NCBI GenBank assembly: GCA_020627605.1
Contig: JAHDGO010000016.1
Coordinates: 1-15,681, forward strand
Length of the DNA stretch: 15,681 nt
Direction of reading: 5' to 3'
DNA from: Yoonia sp.
GTDB lineage: Bacteria; Pseudomonadota; Alphaproteobacteria; Rhodobacterales; Rhodobacteraceae
A program made the position numbers and the translations under genes. This document shows, piece by piece, positions 1 to 5,966 of the stretch (its first letter is position 1; every line of letters starts with the position of its first letter). Under the pieces are notes generated by a model. It saw nothing but the letters and a program-made list of their open reading frames with translations, did not search any database and was not told where the DNA came from.

Positions 1-2
1 AA

Positions 3-656
3 TACTGCGTCGTGGCGGCACGCCATGCCTATGCGATCGATCGCAGTTTGAGCGACGTCGCTCTGGCCTCTTTCCCCTGTTCCTATTCCACCGCTGAAAA
101 CATGCTGACCCGCACCAGGCTGCAGGCGGGCGAAACCGTGTTGATCACCGGGGCATCCGGCGGGGTCGGATCGGCCGCGGTGCAACTGGCCAAGGCGCGC
201 GGGGCGCATGTGGTGGCGGTGACCTCTGCCGCCAAGGCCGATACGCTGCGGGATTTGGGCGCTGACCGGATCATCCTGCGCGGCACTGACCAGCTTGCTG
301 CACTGGGGTCCAATGCCGTGGACGTGGTGATTGATCTTGTGGCGGGCGATGGGTGGCCCGTGTTGCTCGACATCTTGCGTCCCAAGGGACGCTATGCGGT
401 GGCGGGTGCCGTGGGCGGCCCGCTGGTGACCCTTGATGTGCGCACACTGTACCTCAAGGATCTGTCGTTTTTCGGCTGCACCGTGCTGGAACCTGCTGTG
501 TTTGCAAATCTGGTTAGATTGATTGAAGCCGGAGCGATCAAGCCGCTGGTGGCAGAGGTATATCCCCTGCGCGCGATTGCTGCGGCACAAGCGGCCTTTG
601 CTGCCAAAGGATATACCGGCAAGATTGTTCTGGAGGTGTCAGATGACGCGCGTTGA
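3..656 (+). CDS. Zinc-binding (MDR) dehydrogenase, 5' partial
   Basis: This is the C-terminal part of a medium-chain dehydrogenase/reductase of the zinc-type alcohol dehydrogenase / quinone oxidoreductase group. The frame is open to the left window edge, so the N-terminal catalytic domain and true start lie outside. The visible 217 codons hold the Rossmann domain: the nucleotide-binding stretch GASGGVGSAAVQLAK, a following LGAD segment, a conserved PCSYSTAENML segment before it, and the usual end GYTGKIVLEV. It should reduce or oxidise an aldehyde, ketone or enone with NAD(P)H, but the substrate cannot be read from this part. Its last 14 bases overlap the start of the next gene, so the two are probably co-transcribed and translationally coupled. 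The family is clear; the specific activity is unknown. Confidence 0.88.
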   Translation, partial: YCVVAARHAYAIDRSLSDVALASFPCSYSTAENMLTRTRLQAGETVLITGASGGVGSAAVQLAKARGAHVVAVTSAAKADTLRDLGADRIILRGTDQLAALGSNAVDVVIDLVAGDGWPVLLDILRPKGRYAVAGAVGGPLVTLDVRTLYLKDLSFFGCTVLEPAVFANLVRLIEAGAIKPLVAEVYPLRAIAAAQAAFAAKGYTGKIVLEVSDDAR

Positions 657-1119
657 CTATGACACGCTGGCCCAGACCATTGCCGCGCTGACCACAGGCG
701 AGGACGATGTTGTTTCGCTGATGGCGACCGTCGCCTGCGAGGTGCACCACAGTGACGACCGTTTTGACTGGACCGGGTTTTACCGGGTGGTGGCCCCAGA
801 GCTGCTGAAGATCGGCCCCTATCAGGGTGGTCACGGCTGCCTCGTGATCCCGTTTTCGCGGGGCGTTTGCGGGGCGGCGGCCCGCACCGGTGCTGTGCAA
901 CTGGTACCGGATGTCGACGCGTTTCCGGGTCATATCGCCTGCGCGTCCAGCACCCGGTCAGAGCTGGTCTTGCCGGTCTTTGCCGCAGATGGGACAGTAT
1001 TGGGTGTCTTTGACATCGACAGTGATCAGCCTGACGCATTTGATCACCACGATGCTGCACGGTTGGAAGCGATTTTGGCGGATGTTTTTTCTGCGATCGG
1101 GCCGATGAAAAGCGTTTGA
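643..1119 (+). CDS. msrC: Free methionine-(R)-sulfoxide reductase (GAF domain)
   Basis: A 158-residue single GAF-domain protein of the fRMsr (YebR) family, which reduces free methionine-R-sulfoxide to methionine in the cytoplasm with thioredoxin as electron donor. The three family cysteines are present: Cys66 in GHGCLVIPF, Cys76 in RGVCG and Cys100 in FPGHIACAS. The core motifs DWTGFYR (42-48), FPGHIAC (94-100), RSE (105-107) and GVFDIDS (121-127) are also intact. I chose the ATG at 643 because GGAGG sits just upstream and the protein then begins where the family does; the same frame is open further up, but that would overlap the dehydrogenase by more than 130 bases. The 14-base overlap with the upstream gene suggests coupled translation. 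A methionine-repair enzyme beside a homocysteine methyltransferase cluster is a plausible metabolic link, though not proof of one. Confidence 0.88.
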   Translation: MTRVDYDTLAQTIAALTTGEDDVVSLMATVACEVHHSDDRFDWTGFYRVVAPELLKIGPYQGGHGCLVIPFSRGVCGAAARTGAVQLVPDVDAFPGHIACASSTRSELVLPVFAADGTVLGVFDIDSDQPDAFDHHDAARLEAILADVFSAIGPMKSV

Positions 1120-1143
1120 GAAAGGGAGCGACTCAGATATATG
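1116..1143 (+). promoter_or_regulatory. Weak candidate sigma70-type promoter before the regulator gene
   Basis: TTGAGA (1116-1121) and TATATG (1138-1143) are 16 bases apart in the 31-base gap before the XRE-cupin gene. The -35 matches consensus at five of six positions and the -10 at only four. If used, transcription would begin near 1150, which would favour a start at 1175 or a nearly leaderless message from 1151. No convincing operator repeat is visible. This would separate the regulator and betaine genes from the dehydrogenase-msrC pair, but read-through from upstream is equally possible. Confidence 0.3.
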
Positions 1144-1150
1144 AAATTTG

Positions 1151-1741
1151 ATGTCTATTTTTCACCGATCTTTCATGGGAAGTGACGCGCCAACCGTACC
1201 GTCGTTGGGCAAGGACATCCGTGCCTTGCGCAAAGCCCGTGGGCTGACACTGATCGCCCTGTCAGAGGCGATGGGCCGCTCCGTCGGCTGGCTGAGCCAG
1301 GTTGAACGTGACAAATCCTATCCCAGCATCTCTGATCTGGGCCGCATGGCCGAGATACTTGATGTGTCGGTGTCGAGCTTTCTGCAAGTCGATGCCGCGC
1401 CTCAGGAAGAGGGGATCGTCGTGCGCGCCCATGCCCGCCGCCCGATTGGCAGCCGGACAGAGGGCCTGACAGAAACATTGCTGTCGCCTGATCTGACAGA
1501 TGACTTTGAGATGATCCATTCCAGCTTTGCGCCGGGATCACGCATCACAGAGCCGCTGACGCGCCCTACCCAAGAGGTGTGCTATATCGTCAGCGGTCAG
1601 TTCCGCGTCACGATTGCAGACCGCGTCTTTCACCTGAATGCCGGTGACAGTTTCCGCCTGCGCGGAGAGTCTTTCCTGTGGGAAAACCCCGGCGACACCC
1701 CTTGCGAGATCATTTGGGTGATCTCGCCGCCTGTGTATTAG
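1151..1741 (+). CDS. XRE-family HTH regulator with C-terminal cupin domain
   Basis: A 196-residue transcription regulator. An XRE/Cro helix-turn-helix covers about residues 19-78 (LGKDIRALRKARGLTL, then VGWLSQVERDKSYPSISDL). A single-domain cupin covers about 115-196, with EVCYIVSGQFRVTI and LNAGDSFRLRG as the two beta-barrel motifs. Proteins of this architecture (PuuR and SutR types) usually bind a small metabolite or metal in the cupin and control adjacent catabolic genes. It stands first in the run leading to the demethylation genes, 9 bases before the next ORF, so it is the obvious candidate for their control; that is inference. The start is uncertain: TTG 1148, ATG 1151 and ATG 1175 are all in frame and none has a well-spaced ribosome binding site. 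The nearest is GGGAG at about 1124-1128. Confidence 0.85.
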   Translation: MSIFHRSFMGSDAPTVPSLGKDIRALRKARGLTLIALSEAMGRSVGWLSQVERDKSYPSISDLGRMAEILDVSVSSFLQVDAAPQEEGIVVRAHARRPIGSRTEGLTETLLSPDLTDDFEMIHSSFAPGSRITEPLTRPTQEVCYIVSGQFRVTIADRVFHLNAGDSFRLRGESFLWENPGDTPCEIIWVISPPVY

Positions 1742-1750
1742 GGGGCGCCG

Positions 1751-2140
1751 ATGGCCGGGCAGACAGGGCGGTGTGAATGCGGGGCGGTCGCCTATGAGGC
1801 CGACAGCATCAGCGCAACAGCATCCTTCTGCCATTGCAGCCAGTGTCGCCGCACCAGCGGCCATTACTGGTCTGCCGTGATGGCCCCGCTTGACGGCTTT
1901 CGCTTGACGCAGGATCGCGGTCTGGCCTGGTATGCCTCATCCGACTGGGCCAAGCGTGGATTTTGCACCCAGTGCGGCAGCAGCCTGTTCTATCAACTGC
2001 TCTCCGGGGCCGCGATCAACATCGCGACCGGCACGCTTGACGACAGCAGCGGCGTGAGGCCCGGCAAGCATATCTTCTGCAAGGACAGAGGTACATATTA
2101 CGACCTGCCCGGCGACGCGCCACATATCGACACTTACTGA
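1751..2140 (+). CDS. GFA-family (glutathione-dependent formaldehyde-activating-like) zinc protein
   Basis: A 129-residue protein of the GFA / CENP-V fold. The zinc-binding cysteines are in the family pattern: Cys8 and Cys10 in GRCECGAV, Cys27, Cys29 and Cys32 in FCHCSQCRRTSG, and Cys72 and Cys75 in FCTQCGSSLF. The name comes from Paracoccus Gfa, proposed to speed the reaction of glutathione with formaldehyde; that catalytic role has been disputed, and many family members have other or unknown substrates. Here the gene sits 11 bases before a flavoenzyme whose chemistry releases formaldehyde-level carbon, which makes a formaldehyde or S-hydroxymethylglutathione link more credible than usual. 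The ATG at 1751 follows the regulator's stop by 9 bases. The family call is secure and the function is inferred. Confidence 0.85.
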   Translation: MAGQTGRCECGAVAYEADSISATASFCHCSQCRRTSGHYWSAVMAPLDGFRLTQDRGLAWYASSDWAKRGFCTQCGSSLFYQLLSGAAINIATGTLDDSSGVRPGKHIFCKDRGTYYDLPGDAPHIDTY

Positions 2141-2151
2141 GGAGCCCCACG

Positions 2152-4605
2152 ATGGCCGATTTTCCAACCACTGCCCGCGTTGTCATCATTGGTGGCGGCG
2201 TTGTGGGTGTATCCACCCTTTATCATCTGGCCAAGAAGGGCTGGACCGATTGCGTCCTTCTGGAAAAGAACGAGCTGACCGCAGGTTCGACATGGCATGC
2301 CGCTGGCAACTGCCCGAACTTTGCGCCGAACTGGGCTGTCATGAACATGCAGCGCTATTCGCTGGAAATGTATAGGACCCTTGCAGACGACGTCGACTAT
2401 CCGATGAACTATCACGTGACCGGTGCCCTGCGGCTGGGCCACACCAAGGAACGGCGGCAAGAGTTTGAACGTGTCGCCGGTCAGGCACGCGGCATGGGTC
2501 TGCCGCTTGAAATGATCGGCATTGATGAGGTCAAGAACTACAACCCATTTGTCGAAACCCATGATCTGTCCGGTGTGCTTTGGGACCCGCTGGACGGCGA
2601 TATCGATCCGGCGCAGTTGACCCAGGCCCTTGCCAAGGGTGCGCGCGATCTAGGCGCGCGGATTGAGCGTTTCTGCCCGGCCACAGGCGTGTCGAAAAAC
2701 GACGCCGGCGAATGGATCGTGCATACCGACAAGGGCGATATCGCCTGCGAAAAGGTCGTGAATGCCGCTGGCTACTATGCTGCGCGCGTGGGTGACTGGT
2801 TCAAGCCCTTCGGCGGTCGCGACGTGCCGATGGTGGTCATGTCGCACCAGTATTTCCTGACTGAGGAAATCGACGAGATCAAAGCCTGGACCAAGGAAAA
2901 CGGCAAAAAGACCCCGATGATCCGCGACGTGGACAGCAGCTATTATCTGCGGCAGGACAAAAACGGTTTGAACCTGGGACCCTATGAGCGCAACTGCAAG
3001 GCGCATTGGGTGACCAAGGACGACCCGATGCCCGACGACTTCAGCTTTCAGTTATACCCTGACGATCTAGACAGGCTGGAATGGTATATTGAAGACGCCA
3101 TGGCGCGCGTGCCAGTGCTGGGAACCGGTGGCGTCGGCCGTAACATCAACGGCCCCATTCCCTACGCCCCCGATGGCCTGCCGATGATTGGGCCAATGCC
3201 TGGCGTCAAAAACGCCTTTGAGGCACATTCATTCACCTTTGGCATCGTCCAAGGCGGTGGTGCTGGCAAGGTCATGGCCGAATGGCTGATCGAGGGCGAG
3301 ACCGAGATGGATATGTGGGCCGTCGATCCGCGTCGCTACACCGATTACACCGATCACGACTATTGCCACGCTAAGGCGCTTGAAACCTACGGCCATGAAT
3401 ATGGCATGCATTTCCCACACAAGATGTGGCCAGCCGGGCGCGACAAGAAATTGTCGCCGGTTGACGCGAAGGTCCGGGACCTTGGCGGCCAGATGGGGTC
3501 TTACAACGGATGGGAGCGCGCCAACTGGTTCGCCAAAGATGGCGATGATACCTCTGTCGCAGCGACCGAGACATGGGAACGGAACGGCCCATGGAAGGCC
3601 CGCGTGAAAGAAGAATGCGAGGCTGTGCGCGACGGCGTTGGCGTGCTGGACCTGCCCGGCTTTTCCCGGTTCAACCTCGCAGGACCCGGCGCGGCAGAGT
3701 TTCTGCGTGGCCTGATTGCAGGTGCCCTGCCAAAGATTGGGCGGATGAATCTGGCCTATTTCCCCGACAGTCAGGGCCGCCTGCTAACGGAAATGTCGCT
3801 GATCCGCCATGATGAAGATCATTTCACGCTGATCACGGCGGCCTCGGCCCAATGGCATGACTATGATCTTTTGGACAAGCATCTGCCCGAAGGCATCACG
3901 CTGACCGACATTACCCGCGATTTCTCGACCCTGATTGTGACCGGGCCAAAGGCACGTGAGCTGTTTGAGAAAATGGGCACGGATGCCGACCTGACGCTTG
4001 GCTGGCTGACCCATCAACCGGCCACCGTTGCGGGCACAAAATGCAAACTGGCACGCGTCAGCTTTGCTGGTGAACTTGGCTGGGAGATCCACGCCCGTAT
4101 GGCAGATATGCCCGCCCTTTATGATGCGGTGCTTGACGCAGGTGCCACCCCGTTTGGCATGTTTGCGCTGAATGCATTGCGGATCGAAAAGGGCTATCGC
4201 GCCTGGAAGCAGGATTTGTCGACCGACTACACGTTGCTGGAATCAGGGATGGAGCGGTTCATCAAATTTGACAAGCCGCAGGACTTCCCCGGTAAGGCCG
4301 CCTTGCTGAGTGAAAAGCAAAAGGGGCGCAAGAAGGGCTTTGCCATGCTGATCCTCGACAATCCCGGCCCCGCAGATGCCCCCTACATGTCGCCAATCTG
4401 GCAGGGCGACGAAAAGGTCGGCGAGACGACGTCCTGCGACTGGGGCTTCCGTGTGAATAAGTGCATCGCCTTGGGCATGCTGCGCGAAGACCTCAACGCG
4501 CCGGGCAACAAGGTCGAAATCGAAATTTACGGCGAGCGTTACACCGCCACCGTGCAGGAAGATCAGCCGCTGTGGGACCCAAAGAACGAACGCATCCGTG
4601 CCTGA
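2152..4605 (+). CDS. Dimethylglycine dehydrogenase-like FAD/GcvT oxidoreductase
   Basis: An 817-residue flavoprotein of the dimethylglycine/sarcosine dehydrogenase family. It has an N-terminal DAO-type FAD domain (about 1-375; GGGVVG at 14-19, TWHAAG at 47-52), a short central FAO domain, then an aminomethyltransferase (GcvT) domain and its C-terminal barrel (about 460-810; GELGWE at 640-645, LNALRIEK at 673-680). His49 in TWHAAG aligns with the histidine that carries covalent FAD in mammalian DMGDH. The family oxidatively N-demethylates a methylated glycine and passes the methylene to tetrahydrofolate in the GcvT domain, with electrons usually going to ETF. Of the two copies here this one resembles vertebrate DMGDH more: GPIPYAPDGLPMIGP before the end of the FAD domain, and the FGMFALNALRIEKGYRAW block. 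Dimethylglycine as substrate is therefore inferred. A GAGGAG site precedes the ATG, and the stop overlaps or abuts the next gene. Confidence 0.85.
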   Translation: MADFPTTARVVIIGGGVVGVSTLYHLAKKGWTDCVLLEKNELTAGSTWHAAGNCPNFAPNWAVMNMQRYSLEMYRTLADDVDYPMNYHVTGALRLGHTKERRQEFERVAGQARGMGLPLEMIGIDEVKNYNPFVETHDLSGVLWDPLDGDIDPAQLTQALAKGARDLGARIERFCPATGVSKNDAGEWIVHTDKGDIACEKVVNAAGYYAARVGDWFKPFGGRDVPMVVMSHQYFLTEEIDEIKAWTKENGKKTPMIRDVDSSYYLRQDKNGLNLGPYERNCKAHWVTKDDPMPDDFSFQLYPDDLDRLEWYIEDAMARVPVLGTGGVGRNINGPIPYAPDGLPMIGPMPGVKNAFEAHSFTFGIVQGGGAGKVMAEWLIEGETEMDMWAVDPRRYTDYTDHDYCHAKALETYGHEYGMHFPHKMWPAGRDKKLSPVDAKVRDLGGQMGSYNGWERANWFAKDGDDTSVAATETWERNGPWKARVKEECEAVRDGVGVLDLPGFSRFNLAGPGAAEFLRGLIAGALPKIGRMNLAYFPDSQGRLLTEMSLIRHDEDHFTLITAASAQWHDYDLLDKHLPEGITLTDITRDFSTLIVTGPKARELFEKMGTDADLTLGWLTHQPATVAGTKCKLARVSFAGELGWEIHARMADMPALYDAVLDAGATPFGMFALNALRIEKGYRAWKQDLSTDYTLLESGMERFIKFDKPQDFPGKAALLSEKQKGRKKGFAMLILDNPGPADAPYMSPIWQGDEKVGETTSCDWGFRVNKCIALGMLREDLNAPGNKVEIEIYGERYTATVQEDQPLWDPKNERIRA
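3511..3534 (+). repeat. 24-bp direct repeat, copy 1 (in DMGDH-like gene)
   Basis: This 24-base stretch is identical to 7299-7322 in the second flavoenzyme gene. Both copies lie in the same codon phase and encode WERANWFA, residues 454-461 here, in the linker between the FAD and GcvT parts. A related GWE-x-x-x-WF motif occurs in mammalian DMGDH and SARDH, so protein-level conservation explains much of it, but identity at every third position is unusual for diverged paralogues. Confidence 0.9.
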
Positions 4606-4606
4606 G

Positions 4607-5062
4607 ATGCTGACCGCACCGATGAAAGAGCTGATCACCACGTTCCCTTTGGGGTTCGTGGCCACCGTCACTCCTGAGGGCACGCCAGCGGTGTCGCCCA
4701 AGGGCACATTTCTTGTGATGGACGATCAGACACTGGCCTATGGCGATATCCGTTCACCGGGGACGCGCTACAATCTGCAGGCCAATCCGGTGGCAGAGGT
4801 CAATTTTGTCGACCCGTTCAAGCGCAAGGCCGTCCGTGCGGCCGGCACCGTCACCATCAACCGGCGCGGCACTGACTGGTATGACGCCAATATCGCACGG
4901 TGGTTTGACATTTTTGGCGACCTATCAAAGCGGATAACGGCGCTGGTTGCGATCAGGCTGACCTCTGCTACCGAAATCTGGACACCGCCCTATGATGACG
5001 GCGTCACAGAGGGCGAGATGATCGCCACCTATGTGGCCAGGTTCGGGGCGCTTTATCCATGA
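4607..5062 (+). CDS. Pyridoxamine 5'-phosphate oxidase (PPOX) family flavin protein
   Basis: A protein of about 151 residues with the split-barrel PPOX-like fold, which typically binds FMN or F420 and reduces or oxidises small molecules, or binds haem. Family-like segments are LGFVATVTPEGTPAVSPKGT at the N-terminus, RSPGTRYNLQANPVAEVNFVD in the middle (a flavin phosphate-contacting area in relatives) and KAVRAAGTV. It is much shorter than PdxH and lacks its C-terminal substrate motif, so it is not the vitamin B6 enzyme. The start may be GTG 4598, overlapping the previous stop, or ATG 4607 directly after it; no strong ribosome binding site separates them. The stop overlaps the ATG of the methyltransferase gene (ATGA), so translation of the two is likely coupled. 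Its job in the cluster is unknown. Confidence 0.75.
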   Translation: MLTAPMKELITTFPLGFVATVTPEGTPAVSPKGTFLVMDDQTLAYGDIRSPGTRYNLQANPVAEVNFVDPFKRKAVRAAGTVTINRRGTDWYDANIARWFDIFGDLSKRITALVAIRLTSATEIWTPPYDDGVTEGEMIATYVARFGALYP

Positions 5063-5949
5063 CTGATATCGTCCTTCTTGACGGCGGCATGGGGCAAGAG
5101 CTGATCCACCGCGCCGGTGACAGGCCAACGCCGCTGTGGTCAACGCAGGTGATGATTGACCACCCCGGTCTGGTGGCCGCCGTTCATGCCGATTACCGTG
5201 CTGCGGGCGCGACGGTGCAGACGACCAACACCTACGCCATCCTGCGTGACAGGCTGGAGGGCACGGCGATGGCCGATCAGCTGGAGGCGCTTTATGCGGC
5301 GGCTTTGGCCGAGGCCAAGGGGTCGGGCACCATTGCTGGTGCGCTTGGTCCGCTTGGGGCCTCCTACCGCCCTGACCTGTTGCCGCCGCATGACGTGGCC
5401 GTCGCCACCTACCACGAGGTCGCGGCCCTGCTCGCGCCGCAAGTTGATCTGATCCTGTGTGAAACCGTGGCCTCTGTCGCCCATGCCCGCGCCGTGCTGG
5501 AAGCGGCGCATGGGACTGGCAAACCTGTCTGGGTTGCGCTGACGGTGATGGATGACGATGGCACAAGGCTCCGCTCTGGCGAGGCATTGGCGGATGTATT
5601 GCCGCATATGGACAACGCCGCGGCCCTCTTGGCCAATTGTTCATCGCCAGAGGCAATATCAGATGCCATCGCCGTGCTGGCCACGGCGGACAAACCCTTT
5701 GGCGGCTATGCCAACGGTTTTGTCAAAATCACCGATGGCTTTCTGGGGGATAAGCCCACCGTCGACGCGCTGACCGCACGGCAGGATCTGGACCCTGACG
5801 CCTATGCCGCATTTGCCATGGACTGGATCGCGACAGGTGCCACCATCGTCGGCGGCTGTTGCGAGGTTGGCCCGGCCCATATTGCCAGACTGGCTGAAAC
5901 CATCACAGGCGCCGGACATCGCATCATCGCGCCGCGCCTGCCCGTTTGA
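5059..5949 (+). CDS. Zinc-dependent homocysteine S-methyltransferase (BHMT/MmuM type)
   Basis: A 296-residue TIM-barrel methyltransferase that transfers a methyl group from an onium donor (glycine betaine, S-methylmethionine or DMSP in different members) to homocysteine, making methionine. The N-terminal LDGGMGQEL (7-15), the TTNTYA substrate segment (55-60), GALGPLG (94-100) and ILCETVASV (132-140) are typical. The zinc-thiolate site is complete: Cys194 in ANCSSPEA and the pair Cys267-Cys268 in GGCCEVGP. It is shorter than mammalian BHMT (about 400 residues) and closer in length to bacterial MmuM. The neighbours, a DMGDH-like gene before and a SARDH-like gene after, favour betaine as methyl donor with dimethylglycine as product; this is inference. 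The ATG overlaps the upstream stop by four bases. Confidence 0.88.
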   Translation: MTDIVLLDGGMGQELIHRAGDRPTPLWSTQVMIDHPGLVAAVHADYRAAGATVQTTNTYAILRDRLEGTAMADQLEALYAAALAEAKGSGTIAGALGPLGASYRPDLLPPHDVAVATYHEVAALLAPQVDLILCETVASVAHARAVLEAAHGTGKPVWVALTVMDDDGTRLRSGEALADVLPHMDNAAALLANCSSPEAISDAIAVLATADKPFGGYANGFVKITDGFLGDKPTVDALTARQDLDPDAYAAFAMDWIATGATIVGGCCEVGPAHIARLAETITGAGHRIIAPRLPV

Positions 5950-5966
5950 AGAAAAGGATCACGTGA

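Noticed and set aside
523..642. Upstream extension of the fRMsr frame by 40 codons
   Set aside because: It overlaps the dehydrogenase end and has a non-family arginine-rich sequence; the ATG at 643 has a good GGAGG and the expected family N-terminus.
1141..1185. A 14-codon ORF beginning at ATG 1141 before the regulator
   Set aside because: It is very short and overlaps the regulator in another frame; no independent support beyond the nearby GGGAG.
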